Assembly (NCBI RefSeq): GCF_004125265.1
Contig: NZ_RDTE01000003.1
Span: forward strand, 5,270,001-5,334,000
From: Streptomyces lydicus
GTDB taxonomy: Bacteria; Actinomycetota; Actinomycetes; Streptomycetales; Streptomycetaceae
Length of the DNA: 64,000 bases
Direction: 5' to 3'
Position numbers and translations under genes: made by a program. Positions 41,685 to 50,145 of this stretch are shown piece by piece. The notes under the pieces are model-generated. The model searched no databases. It had not been told where the DNA came from and saw only the letters and a program-made list of their open reading frames with translations. Numbering within the stretch: position 1 is the stretch's first letter; each line of letters begins with the position of its first letter.

Positions 41685-41807
41685 CGGGCCGGTGGGCTCG
41701 TGCACCGGCGGGCTCGCGGGCCGGTGGGCTCGCGGGCCGGCCGGGCCGACGTCACCCACCGTCGCCTCCGCCGCGCGCTCTTACCGCATTCCTACCTGAC
41801 TCATAGG

Positions 41808-41835
41808 TGCGCCGGGCCTCCAATGGCCCGGCGCA
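41808..41835 (-). terminator. 11-bp perfect hairpin downstream of the MarR gene
   Basis: TGCGCCGGGCC (41808-41818) and GGCCCGGCGCA (41825-41835), loop of six. Confidence 0.8.
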
Positions 41836-41896
41836 TTCGCGCGCAGCCTCGGTCGCCCCACGGCTGCCGGCTTTCTCCGGTCCCGCCGGCCGCCGT

Positions 41897-42394
41897 TCAG
41901 CGGAGCCAGGGGAGATCGGCGCCCTTCGGCTGCAGCCCTTCGGTCATGACCTGGCAGATCTCGGCGAGTTGGCCTATCTGCTCCGGGGAGAGCCGGTCGA
42001 AGATCGCGGCGCGTACGGCGGCGACATGACCGGGGGCGGCCTTCTCCAGGACCCGCATGCCCTCATCCGTGAGATGGGCGTTCTGGCCCCGCTTGTCGGA
42101 CGGGCAGTCCTCGCGCCGCACCCAGCCGTTCCGCTCCAGCCGCGCGATCGCATGGGAGAGCCGGGAACGGGTGATCTTGGCGTTCTGGGCCAGCTCGGTC
42201 ATCCGCATCCGGCGCCGCGGTGCACGGGAGAGCTGGACGAGCAGGCCGTAGTAGACATGCGGCATCCCGGCGTCCCGCTGCAGCTGACGGTCGAGGTGAT
42301 CCTCCAGGAGCGTGGTGGCGTGGAGGTAGCACTGCCAGGCGAACTGCTCCTCGTCGCTGAGCCATCGTGGCTCGGTTACGGGTTCGATGCTCAT
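41897..42394 (-). CDS. MarR-family transcriptional regulator
   Basis: A 165-residue regulator with the MarR winged helix: RMRMTELAQNAKITRSRLSH, AIARLERNGWVRREDCPSDK and the wing segment RGQNAHLTDEG. ATG at 42394 was preferred over an in-frame GTG three codons earlier for ribosome-site spacing. It is divergent from the LigB-type dioxygenase gene, with a perfect TTGAA-N2-TTCAA palindrome between them, so it probably represses that gene and responds to a phenolic ligand. Confidence 0.92.
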   Translation of the reverse strand: MSIEPVTEPRWLSDEEQFAWQCYLHATTLLEDHLDRQLQRDAGMPHVYYGLLVQLSRAPRRRMRMTELAQNAKITRSRLSHAIARLERNGWVRREDCPSDKRGQNAHLTDEGMRVLEKAAPGHVAAVRAAIFDRLSPEQIGQLAEICQVMTEGLQPKGADLPWLR

Positions 42395-42477
42395 ACCATC
42401 CACTCTCTCACCACTCGGAGAGTTATTTAAGATTTAACAATGCTGGGTTGTCATGCGGGGTTACCCTGAGAGTCGAC

Positions 42478-42493
42478 GCTTGAACCTTCAAGC
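42478..42493. promoter_or_regulatory. Probable MarR operator
   Basis: GCTTGAA-CC-TTCAAGC, a perfect 7-2-7 palindrome, extends to about 10-bp arms with one mismatch. It lies in the 171-bp divergent promoter between marR and the dioxygenase, in the range expected for MarR dimer sites. Confidence 0.7.
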
Positions 42494-42565
42494 ATCGTGA
42501 GGGGTGTGGCGGCCGAGGCGTCACGCGCACCGACTACTGACAAGTGTGACGCTGTGGGGGTTGCG

Positions 42566-43342
42566 ATGTCCGTCATGCCGGCTCTTTATCTCAGCCATGG
42601 TGCGCCGCCGCTCGCCGACGACCCGTGGTGGCCGGGCCAGCTCGCCGCCTGGTCCGCACAGCTGCCGCGTCCCCGGGCCGTGCTGGTCGTCTCCGCGCAC
42701 TGGGAGGAGGCGCCGCTCGCGCTCGGCGCCACCACGACCGTGCCGCTGGTCTACGACTTCTGGGGCTTCCCCGAGCACTACTACCAGGTGCGGTACCCGG
42801 CCCCCGGGGCGCCGCAGTTGGCCGAGCGGATACGCAGAACACTGCGGACGGCGGGCATGCCCGTAGTGGACATCCCCGACCGGGGGCTCGACCACGGCGC
42901 GTATGTGCCGCTCGTGGAGATGTTCCCGGACGCCGGCGTCCCCGTGCTCCAGATGTCCCTGCCCTCGCTCGATCCGCGCAGGCTGCACGCCATCGGGCGC
43001 AAGCTCGCACCGTTGCGCGAGGAGGGTGTGCTGATCATCGGCAGCGGATTCTTCACCCACAATCTGGCCGCGCTGCGGCACGACGGCGGTGGTCCGCCGG
43101 CGTGGTCGGTGGAGTTCGACGACTGGGGGCGCCAGGCCCTGGACGCCCAGGACCTCGACGCGCTCTTCGACTTCGCGCACAAGGCGCCGGCCGGCCGGCT
43201 GGCCCATCCCCGCACCGAGCACTTCGCCCCGCTGTTCGTGACCCTGGGCGCCGCGGACGCCCATGCCCAACTGGACCGTGGACGCAGTGTGATCGACGGG
43301 TTCTGGATGGGGCTGGCGAAGCGGTCGGTGCAGTTCGGCTGA
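42566..43342 (+). CDS. Class III extradiol ring-cleavage dioxygenase (LigB/DODA type)
   Basis: A 258-residue non-haem iron or zinc dioxygenase. Metal-site histidines fit family positions: His11 in YLSHGAPP, His45 in SAHWEE and His110 in GLDHGAYVPL. RTEHFAPLFV near 220 is a further conserved segment. Relatives open catecholic rings such as L-DOPA. ATG at 42566 has GGGGG five bases upstream. It is divergent from the MarR regulator. The substrate is inferred only as a catechol-like compound. Confidence 0.92.
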   Translation: MSVMPALYLSHGAPPLADDPWWPGQLAAWSAQLPRPRAVLVVSAHWEEAPLALGATTTVPLVYDFWGFPEHYYQVRYPAPGAPQLAERIRRTLRTAGMPVVDIPDRGLDHGAYVPLVEMFPDAGVPVLQMSLPSLDPRRLHAIGRKLAPLREEGVLIIGSGFFTHNLAALRHDGGGPPAWSVEFDDWGRQALDAQDLDALFDFAHKAPAGRLAHPRTEHFAPLFVTLGAADAHAQLDRGRSVIDGFWMGLAKRSVQFG

Positions 43343-43508
43343 GCGGGCGGTGGCGGCGCGCGCCCCGGGGTGGGATCGGGGGGTGGGGCGGGGTCAGGTC
43401 CGGGGCCGGTGCGACAGGTACGGGTGCCGGGGCCGGGGCCCGGGGGTCGGCGGCCGGTCGTTCGTGCGTCGGTCTCCCGTCGTCCGTCAGTCGCCCGTCA
43501 GTCGTCCG

Positions 43509-44558
43509 TCAGTCGTCCTCGTCGATCAGCGCGATGGCGTTCAGGGCCGCCGACAGTGCGCGGGTGTCGCCCTCCTCGGAGGCCGCGGCCACGTCCAGGG
43601 CGGTGTCGGCGAACTTGATCGCATGCTCGTTGCCGTTGGCGACCGCTCGCTCGAAGACCTCTTCGGGCGTGACCGAGCCGGCGTGCGGTGCCGGGAGCGG
43701 GGTGTCGGCGGCGTAGATGGCGGTGACCGCCGACGTCGCCGCCCAGGCCACCGCGAACGATCCGGCCCACAGCTCGCGGGGGAGCGCGGGCAGGGTGCGC
43801 AGCACCGCGTTCGGTGCAGTGGCGGCATGCACCAGCATGATGCCGTTCCCATGGCCGTAGTCCGCGTAGTTGAGGGTGGCGGCACGTACGAGTGCGGTCA
43901 GGCCCTCGCGTACGGCTTCGGGGTCATCGGGCACGTGCAAGGACTCGGTGGTGCTCAACCAGGCGGGGGTGTCCGGGAGTTGGGCGTATCCCTGCACCGG
44001 CGTCACGTGCTGGTCGGCGATGCGGGGGAGGGCGGCCAGCGCCTCGGACGGAGTGGCGCCGCCCGTGGGGCGCACGACGGCGGGCAGGGGGAGGTGCCGG
44101 GCGGCCCAGTAGCCGAGGGCGTGTGCGAACTCCGCAGTGCGTGCGGCGTCCTCACCTTCCGCGAGGAGGCTGCGGACGGCGTGGCCCACACGGATTACCG
44201 GATGGGTGGCGGCGCCCGCGATGCCGGGCAGCAGGCGCGGCCACCACTCGGCGAGGAGCTCGCGCCAGGGCCGCTCGGTGACCTGGTGGGTGAAGTACGC
44301 GGTCCAGTCGGTGACCCGGCTCGTATCACCCAGCGCCGCACGCCAGTTGGCCTCGGTGATGCGGGCACGGGCACTCGGGACGCTCTCCAGCTTGTTCGTG
44401 TAGCCGTCGAGCCAGCGGTGGACGGTGTGGGCCTGACCGTTGTGGACCAGGGCTTCGACGGCCATCGGTCCGTGGTTGCTCAGATAGCCCCTGAACTCGG
44501 GGCCGGAAGTGTGCAGGCGCAGCAGGGCTTCGTCGAGTGTGCCGCTCGTCGTATCCAT
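43509..44558 (-). CDS. Questin oxidase family protein (DUF4243)
   Basis: A 349-residue protein with the family pattern SNHGPMAVEAL, HRWLDGYTNKL, ATHPVIRVGHAVRSL and YGHGNGIMLVHAATAPNAVL. Fungal relatives perform Baeyer-Villiger-like ring opening of anthraquinones; the bacterial substrate is unknown. The ATG has no purine-rich ribosome site, so a leaderless transcript is possible. The gap 43343-43508 contains GTCCGTCAGTC repeats. Confidence 0.85.
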   Translation of the reverse strand: MDTTSGTLDEALLRLHTSGPEFRGYLSNHGPMAVEALVHNGQAHTVHRWLDGYTNKLESVPSARARITEANWRAALGDTSRVTDWTAYFTHQVTERPWRELLAEWWPRLLPGIAGAATHPVIRVGHAVRSLLAEGEDAARTAEFAHALGYWAARHLPLPAVVRPTGGATPSEALAALPRIADQHVTPVQGYAQLPDTPAWLSTTESLHVPDDPEAVREGLTALVRAATLNYADYGHGNGIMLVHAATAPNAVLRTLPALPRELWAGSFAVAWAATSAVTAIYAADTPLPAPHAGSVTPEEVFERAVANGNEHAIKFADTALDVAAASEEGDTRALSAALNAIALIDEDD

Positions 44559-44746
44559 GGCTGGAGGCTAGGTCGGCGAGGGCGGCGTGCGTAACGGGCT
44601 TCCGGCCTACACCGGTGGTCGTAAGGCCGCAGGTGCGGTGGGTGGGCGCCGGTGCCGGTGGGGCCGGGTGTTCAGCGTTCACCGCAGGTCCGTATCCGTG
44701 TCCATACCGGACAGAGGGTGTCGGGTATTGGGGGGAGGGTGCTGCC

Positions 44747-45373
44747 ATGACGAGTGAGAGCGCGTGTGCCGGGGGCGTCGAGGGCGGCGGAAGGGTCGGA
44801 GGTGGTGCGAGCGTCGGCGGCGGCGGGAAGGCCGGAGGTGGCAAGAGCGCCGACGGGTGTGGGGGAGTCGGTGGCGGTGCGGTCGGCTGGTCGGTGGTCG
44901 AGGGGGCGGTGCCGGAGTTCGCCGGGCGGGTGCGGGAGCGGTTCGGGGCGTACCGGCACCACGTTCTGGCGACCCTCCGCAAGGACGGCGGGCCGCGGCT
45001 CACCGGCCTGGAGGCGGATTTCCGCTACGGGGAGCTGTGGCTGGGCATGATGGTGGGCTCGCGCAAGGTGCTTGACCTGCGGCGCGACCCCCGCTTCTCA
45101 CTGCACGCCAACCCGGGGCCGGGCACCGATCTGTCCGGAGGCGACGTACGGGTTTCCGGGCAGGCGGTGGAGGTGACGGACCCCGGGTTGGTGGCGCGCT
45201 ATGCGGCGGTGGTGAAGCCGCCGGAGCCGTTTCATCTCTTCCGGGCGGAGTTGACGGAGGTGCTGCACACGTCCGTCGAGGCCCCGTATGTGGTGCTGGA
45301 GAGCTGGGTGCCGGGGCGGCCGCTGCGCACCATCCGGCGGACGTCCGACGATGCGACGCTACGGGTGGGATGA
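44747..45373 (+). CDS. Pyridoxamine-5'-phosphate-oxidase-fold (PPOX) protein
   Basis: A 208-residue flavin/F420-binding split-barrel protein: YRHHVLATLRKDGGPRLTGL, LWLGMMVGSRKVLDLRRDPR and VRVSGQAVEV. The first 45 residues are an unusual Gly-rich segment (GGGASVGGGG-like) before the fold begins. ATG at 44747 has GGGAGG seven bases upstream. With fbiC present, F420 use is plausible but not shown. The substrate is unknown. Confidence 0.88.
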   Translation: MTSESACAGGVEGGGRVGGGASVGGGGKAGGGKSADGCGGVGGGAVGWSVVEGAVPEFAGRVRERFGAYRHHVLATLRKDGGPRLTGLEADFRYGELWLGMMVGSRKVLDLRRDPRFSLHANPGPGTDLSGGDVRVSGQAVEVTDPGLVARYAAVVKPPEPFHLFRAELTEVLHTSVEAPYVVLESWVPGRPLRTIRRTSDDATLRVG

Positions 45374-45403
45374 CGGATGGGACGACGGGCGGCGTGACGG
45401 GTG

Positions 45404-45435
45404 GGCGCCCGCCGGAGGCTTTACCGGCGGGCGCC
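45404..45435. terminator. 12-bp perfect bidirectional hairpin
   Basis: GGCGCCCGCCGG (45404-45415) and CCGGCGGGCGCC (45424-45435), an 8-base loop, between convergent genes. Confidence 0.85.
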
Positions 45436-45473
45436 GGAGGCTGCACCTGCCGGCCAACAGCCGGCGGGCCGCC

Positions 45474-46058
45474 TCAGTGAGTGGCCACGGGGAGGCCGTG
45501 GCTCCTGTCGCCCCGGTGGGGCCGGTGGGCCTTGTGGGGCCGGTGTCTGCCGTGCGGCTCGCGGACGCGGTGGGTGCGGAAGACGTAGAGGGCGACGACG
45601 AACATCACGGCGCCCATGGTGAAGCCGAAGGCGGACGACTTGAGGATCGATTCCCCGCCGAGGCTGTAGACCCAGCCCATCGAGCAGCCGAAGAGCGCGC
45701 CGTACGCGAGGGCCCGGGTCTCGGTGATCATGGATGACTGGAAGTGGGCCACCACCAGCCCGAGCGCCCCGGAGACCACGAACGCGGCCAGCCCGTACAG
45801 CATGGCCGGGCCGCCCTTGGTGCCGTCGGTGTGGGTGCGGAAGATGGTGAAGAGGCCGAAGGCGAGGGCCGTGACGATCGGCAGCAAGACGGTCGCCGGG
45901 AGGTGCTTGGCCCGCTCCGCCATGCCTGCCTGGCCGGCCGGTCGCGTCGCCCGTTGCGGGTCGCTGGACCGGGTGTCCGCCGTCGCGCCGTGTTCCACGT
46001 CGACGGTGCCGTGTGAGCGGGCGGCCCTCGCGTCGTGCCGGTGAGCGTGCTGGTCCAT
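45474..46058 (-). CDS. Polytopic membrane protein with His-rich termini
   Basis: A 194-residue protein with four predicted helices between about 55 and 165 (LLPIVTALAFGLFTIF, MLYGLAAFVVSGALGLVVAH, ALAYGALFGCSMGWVYSLGG, FTMGAVMFVVALYVFRT). Both ends are histidine-rich: MDQHAHRHDARAARSHG at the start and REPHGRHRPHKAHRPHRGD near the end. The latter could bind metal but resembles low complexity. AGGAG lies six bases before the ATG. The family is not recognised. Confidence 0.75.
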   Translation of the reverse strand: MDQHAHRHDARAARSHGTVDVEHGATADTRSSDPQRATRPAGQAGMAERAKHLPATVLLPIVTALAFGLFTIFRTHTDGTKGGPAMLYGLAAFVVSGALGLVVAHFQSSMITETRALAYGALFGCSMGWVYSLGGESILKSSAFGFTMGAVMFVVALYVFRTHRVREPHGRHRPHKAHRPHRGDRSHGLPVATH

Positions 46059-46204
46059 GACGGGCTCCTCTCGGTGCGTCCCGCTGCCTCGCTGTCCCGC
46101 TGACCCTCCTCACCAGGCGACACCCGGGGGCGGTCCGCGTCAACCGGAACGCGGGGTTGCACGGCCGGGGCGGAGCGGGTTCGGCCCGGGACGCCGGTCC
46201 GGGC

Positions 46205-46885
46205 TCAGCCCAGGTCCTTCTGGTACCAGGAGACGTCCCAGTAGCGGCCGAATTTGCGGCCCACCTCGGTGTACGTGCCGATGTGCCGGAAGCCGAAACG
46301 GGTGTGCAGGCGGGTGGACGCCTCGTTCGGCTGGGTGATCCCGGCATAGGCACGGTGGACGTCCTCGTCGGCCAGCGCCTCGAACAGGGAGGTGTAGAGC
46401 AGCGTGCCGATGCCGCGGCCGGCGGCGTGCGGGGCGCAGTAGACGGTGACCTCGACGGAGGGGGCGTAGGCCGCCTTCGGGCGGAATGCGCTGCTGGTCG
46501 CATAGCCGAGCAGCGCGCCTTCGGGGCCTGGGCGGGCTTCGGGGCCTTCGGGGCCCTTGGGGTCTTCTGGGCTGTCGGGGTGGCCGGTCAGAGGGGCCGC
46601 AGCCCCGGTCCGTGGCACGGGTGTCGCAGCCCCGGCCCCCGCCTCGCCCATCGGCCCGTTATGCGGGTTTTTCGTCTGATCTATCGCTTCCTGGGCAACC
46701 AGAAGGCGATGGGGGCCGTCTTGGGGGTGGGAGAGCAGCCACGGGCGGCGCTGGTCGGGAGTGAAGGGCTCCAGGTCAAAGGTGATGCACGTCTCACGGA
46801 TGTAGTGGTTGTAAAGATCCGTAAGGGCCGGAAGATCGGCTTCCGTGCCCGCCCTGACCTGCACTTCTCCCTGCTCGCGCAGCAT
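46205..46885 (-). CDS. GNAT acetyltransferase, phosphinothricin-acetyltransferase-like, with insertion
   Basis: A 226-residue acetyltransferase similar in layout to Bar/Pat proteins: VRAGTEADLPALTDLYNHYI and ETCITFDLEPFTPDQR at the N-terminus, an AGRGIGTLLYTSLFEAL acetyl-CoA loop near 155-171, and a FGFRHIGTYTEVGRKFGRYW C-terminus. Between residues 70 and 124 it carries a Pro/Gly/Glu-rich insert (DSPEDPKGPEGPEARPGPEG) absent from the usual 170-180 residue enzymes. GAGGAGG precedes the ATG. It probably acetylates a small amine. Confidence 0.87.
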   Translation of the reverse strand: MLREQGEVQVRAGTEADLPALTDLYNHYIRETCITFDLEPFTPDQRRPWLLSHPQDGPHRLLVAQEAIDQTKNPHNGPMGEAGAGAATPVPRTGAAAPLTGHPDSPEDPKGPEGPEARPGPEGALLGYATSSAFRPKAAYAPSVEVTVYCAPHAAGRGIGTLLYTSLFEALADEDVHRAYAGITQPNEASTRLHTRFGFRHIGTYTEVGRKFGRYWDVSWYQKDLG

Positions 46886-47108
46886 GCGACCTCCTCAGTT
46901 GGGCGCGCAGGGTACTGCATGATCAGAAAAATAGCGGGGCGGCGTGGGAATTCTGTCCGGATTCCAGCCGTTGTTTCCTTCGGACGGGTCGCTACGTGAG
47001 CATCGGTTTCGATGCCCCTTCCGGCCCGCCCACCGTCCCGCGACCTTCCCCAAGCTCTCGGCTTCGCTCGAGCAGGGGAGACCCCAACATCGCAAAGGGA
47101 GCACACGC

Positions 47109-48110
47109 ATGGCAACCCGTGCCGTCGCCCGTCGTCAGGAAAGCAGCAGCGCTTCTGACGGGGCCCACAGCGTTCGCGCCGTAGGCGGGGAGATCGCCGA
47201 CCGCGACCTGGTCGGCATGTACCTCGACGAGATAGCGCGTACGCCACTGCTCGACGCCGCCAAGGAGGTGGAGCTGTCCCAGACCATCGAGGCGGGCGTT
47301 TACGCCCAGCAGATCCTGGACGGCGAGGTCACCGACGGCAATGCCGCGGCCGCCAGCCGCGAGGAGCTGGAGGCGCTGGTGGAGGAGAGCGCGAAGGCCA
47401 AGGACGTCTTCATCCGCTCCAACCTCCGCCTGGTGGTCGCGGTCGCCCGTCGCTACCCCCGTGCCGGACTGCCCCTGCTGGATCTGATCCAGGAGGGCAA
47501 CGCCGGCCTGGTGCGTGCCGTGGAGAAGTTCGACTACGCCAAGGGCTTCAAGTTCTCGACGTATGCGACGTGGTGGATCCGCCAGGCCATCACCCGCTCC
47601 ATCGCCGACCAGTCGCGTACGATCCGGCTGCCCGTGCACCTCGTCGAGGAGCTGGGCCGGATCCGCCGGGTGCAGCGCGAGTTCAACCGCGAGAACGGCC
47701 GTGATCCGGAGCCGGCGGAGGTCGCCGGTGAGCTGGGCTCCACGCCCGCCCGCGTCACCGACGTACTCGACTGGGCGCGCGACCCGGTCAGCCTCAACAT
47801 GTCGGTGGACGACGACGGCGACACCCAGTTCGGTGATCTGCTGGAGGACACCTCCGCGGCCTCGCCCGAGCAGTCCGTGCTCACGCTGCTGCGCAGCGAG
47901 GAGCTGGAGGACCTGATCGACCGTCTCGACCACCGCACCGCCTCGATCATCAAGGCGCGGTACGGCATAGAGGACGGCCGTGAGCGCACGCTGACCGAGG
48001 TCGGCAAGCAGCACGGTCTGACCCGTGAGCGGATCCGGCAGATCGAGAAGCATGCCCTGCTGGAGCTGAAGCGGATGGCGCGTGACACGGGATTCGACGC
48101 CGCCGCATAA
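47109..48110 (+). CDS. hrdD: RNA polymerase sigma factor HrdD (group 2 sigma-70)
   Basis: A 333-residue principal-like sigma factor. Region 1.2 is DLVGMYLDEIARTPLLD, regions 2.1-2.4 span FIRSNLRLVVAVARRYPRAG to KFSTYATWWIRQAITRSI, and region 4.2 has TLTEVGKQHGLTRERIRQIE. It lacks the long N-terminal extension of HrdB. Sequence and length match HrdD, which is dispensable and stress- or development-controlled in S. coelicolor. GGGAG precedes the ATG. The leader 46886-47108 is shared with the divergent acetyltransferase. Confidence 0.93.
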   Translation: MATRAVARRQESSSASDGAHSVRAVGGEIADRDLVGMYLDEIARTPLLDAAKEVELSQTIEAGVYAQQILDGEVTDGNAAAASREELEALVEESAKAKDVFIRSNLRLVVAVARRYPRAGLPLLDLIQEGNAGLVRAVEKFDYAKGFKFSTYATWWIRQAITRSIADQSRTIRLPVHLVEELGRIRRVQREFNRENGRDPEPAEVAGELGSTPARVTDVLDWARDPVSLNMSVDDDGDTQFGDLLEDTSAASPEQSVLTLLRSEELEDLIDRLDHRTASIIKARYGIEDGRERTLTEVGKQHGLTRERIRQIEKHALLELKRMARDTGFDAAA

Positions 48111-48186
48111 CGGGTGCGCGCTCTCGTGCGTACCGACATCCCCGGCAGGACCTGTGCCAGTAGAGACGAGCCCTGCCTGTAGAGAC

Positions 48187-48218
48187 GAGCCCCGGTGCCC
48201 TTCGTGGCGTCGGGGCTC
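48187..48218 (+). terminator. Hairpin after hrdD
   Basis: GAGCCCCG (48187-48194) and CGGGGCTC (48211-48218). Just before it, TAGAGACGAGCCC is duplicated (48161-48173 and 48180-48192). Confidence 0.65.
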
Positions 48219-48314
48219 CGTTGTGTCCGGGGGCGTAGACAGGGGAGCCCGCCGGGGGCCCGCGGGCGGAGGGGGGCCGCTCGGCCTGCCGGGGGCGCTC
48301 GGTCAGGCGTGATG

Positions 48315-48340
48315 TCTGTATGTCTGTTTGAGTCTGTGTG
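48315..48340. promoter_or_regulatory. Three TCTGTNTG repeats upstream of fruR
   Basis: TCTGTATG (48315), TCTGTTTG (48323) and TCTGTGTG (48333) precede an AT-rich TTTGTGTTTACATCG segment. They are candidate sites for the DeoR-type regulator. Confidence 0.45.
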
Positions 48341-48427
48341 AAGTCCATTTGTGTTTACATCGCGGATGTACCGCCGTACCATCGCGTCGAAACCACAGGT
48401 TCGGGCACGGAACGGACAGTCACGCTG

Positions 48428-49201
48428 ATGTATGCACCGGAGCGCCAGCAGGAGATTCTGCGGCTCGCCCGTGAGAGCGGCCGGGTTGATGTGCTCTCCC
48501 TGGCGGAGGAGTTCCAGGTCACCGCCGAGACCGTGCGGCGCGATCTGAAGGCCCTGGACCGGGCAGGCCTGGTGCGCCGGGTGCACGGCGGGGCCATCCC
48601 GGCCGGCCGGCTGGACTTCGAGCCCGACCTCGCCGAGCGGGACGCCGTCGCCGCCGACGAGAAGCAGCGCATCGCGCGGGCCGCGCTCGCCGAGCTCCCC
48701 GGCGGCCAAGGCGGCTCCGGGAGCGTCATTCTGGACGCCGGCACGACCGCCGCCCGGCTCGCCGCCGAGATTCCGCTGGAGGCCGAGCTGACCGTCGTCA
48801 CCCACGGCCTGCCGGTCGCCGCGCGGCTGGCCGACCACCCCGGGCTCACCCTCCACCTCGTCGGCGGCCGGATCCGGCACCGTACGCGGGCCGCGGTCGA
48901 CGACTGGGCGCTGCGCGCCTACCGCGAGATCAACGCCGATGTGCTGTTCCTCGCGACCAACGGCTTCTCTCTCGACGGCGGCCTGACCACCCCCGACCTC
49001 GCGGAGGCCGCCGTCAAGCGGACGCTGATCGCCGCCGCCCGCCGCGTCGTCCTCCTCGCCGACTCCGCCAAGTTCGGGCAGCAGCACTTCGCCCGCTTCG
49101 GTGAGCTGTCGGACATGGACCTGCTCATCACCGACACCGGCCTGAGCCCCGACGACGCCCTCGCCCTCGAACGCGCGGGCACGGAAGTAGTACGCGCATG
49201 A
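48428..49201 (+). CDS. fruR: DeoR-family regulator of the fructose operon
   Basis: A 257-residue regulator with the DeoR helix-turn-helix at about 5-55 (RQQEILRLARESGRVDVLSL, then VTAETVRRDLKALDRAGLVR, VHGGA) and the sugar-phosphate-sensing DeoRC domain (VILDAGTTAARLA, then LFLATNGFSLDGGLTTPD). ATG at 48428 gives the usual MYAPERQQEI start. Its stop overlaps the fruK start (ATGA). It probably responds to fructose 1-phosphate. Confidence 0.92.
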   Translation: MYAPERQQEILRLARESGRVDVLSLAEEFQVTAETVRRDLKALDRAGLVRRVHGGAIPAGRLDFEPDLAERDAVAADEKQRIARAALAELPGGQGGSGSVILDAGTTAARLAAEIPLEAELTVVTHGLPVAARLADHPGLTLHLVGGRIRHRTRAAVDDWALRAYREINADVLFLATNGFSLDGGLTTPDLAEAAVKRTLIAAARRVVLLADSAKFGQQHFARFGELSDMDLLITDTGLSPDDALALERAGTEVVRA

Positions 49202-50145
49202 TCCTCACCGTCACCCCCAACCCCAGCCTGGACCGTACGTACGAGATCCCGGCGCTGGACCGCGGGGCCGTGCTCCGGGCCACCGCCGACCGGATCGACC
49301 CCGGCGGCAAGGGCGTCAACGTCTCGCGGGCGGTCGCCGCCGCCGGACACCGCACCCTGGCGGTACTGCCCCTGGGCGGTCCGGCCGGCGCGGCGCTGGC
49401 CGCTCTGCTGGGTGCCGAGGGCATCGAGGTGGCGGGGGTGGAGGTGGCCGGCCAGACCCGCTCCAACATCTCGGTCGCCGAGCCCGACGGCACCCTGACG
49501 AAGATCAACGCGACCGGACCCGAGCTGACAGCGGACGAGTCGGAGGCGCTGCTCGGCGCGGTCGGCGAGCGTTCCACGGGCGCCGACTGGATCGCCTGCT
49601 GCGGCAGCCTGCCGCGCGGTCTGGCGCCCGAGTGGTACGCGGAGCTGGTGGCCCGCGCCCACCGCGCAGGCGCTCGGATCGCCCTGGACACCTCGGGCCC
49701 GTCGCTGACCGCGGCGCTGCGCGAGCGGCCGGACATCGTCAAGCCGAACGCCGAGGAGCTGTCACAGGCCGTCGGCCGGCCGCTCGCGACCCTCGGCGAT
49801 GCGGTCGAGGCCGCCGAGGAGCTGCGTGCGGGGGGAGCCCGTGCCGTACTGGCCTCCCTGGGGGCGGACGGCCAGCTCCTGGTCGACGACAAGGGTGCCT
49901 ACTTCGGCAGCGCCCCGGTCGCCGCCGTCCGCAGCAATGTCGGCGCGGGCGATGCCTCACTGGCGGGTTTCCTCACCGCGGGCGGTACGGGACCGATGGC
50001 GCTGGCCGCCGCACTGGCCCATGGCGCGGCCGCCGTCCAGCTGCCCGGCAGCCTGATGCCGACGCCGGCCGATCTGGAGACCTCGGCGGTCACGACCACC
50101 GATGTGGTGCCGCTCCACCGGGTGCTGACGGAGCCGGTGCCATGA
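49198..50145 (+). CDS. fruK: 1-phosphofructokinase
   Basis: A 315-residue PfkB-family kinase that phosphorylates fructose 1-phosphate to the 1,6-bisphosphate. Signatures are MILTVTPNPSLDRTYEI, DPGGKGVNVSRAVAAAGH and the C-terminal NVGAGDASLAGFL with the catalytic Asp. It is translationally coupled to fruR by ATGA and is followed after 287 bp by fruA. That gap (50146-50432) is GTCTCCGCG/GCCTGCCGTC low complexity with no supportable gene. Confidence 0.95.
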   Translation: MILTVTPNPSLDRTYEIPALDRGAVLRATADRIDPGGKGVNVSRAVAAAGHRTLAVLPLGGPAGAALAALLGAEGIEVAGVEVAGQTRSNISVAEPDGTLTKINATGPELTADESEALLGAVGERSTGADWIACCGSLPRGLAPEWYAELVARAHRAGARIALDTSGPSLTAALRERPDIVKPNAEELSQAVGRPLATLGDAVEAAEELRAGGARAVLASLGADGQLLVDDKGAYFGSAPVAAVRSNVGAGDASLAGFLTAGGTGPMALAAALAHGAAAVQLPGSLMPTPADLETSAVTTTDVVPLHRVLTEPVP

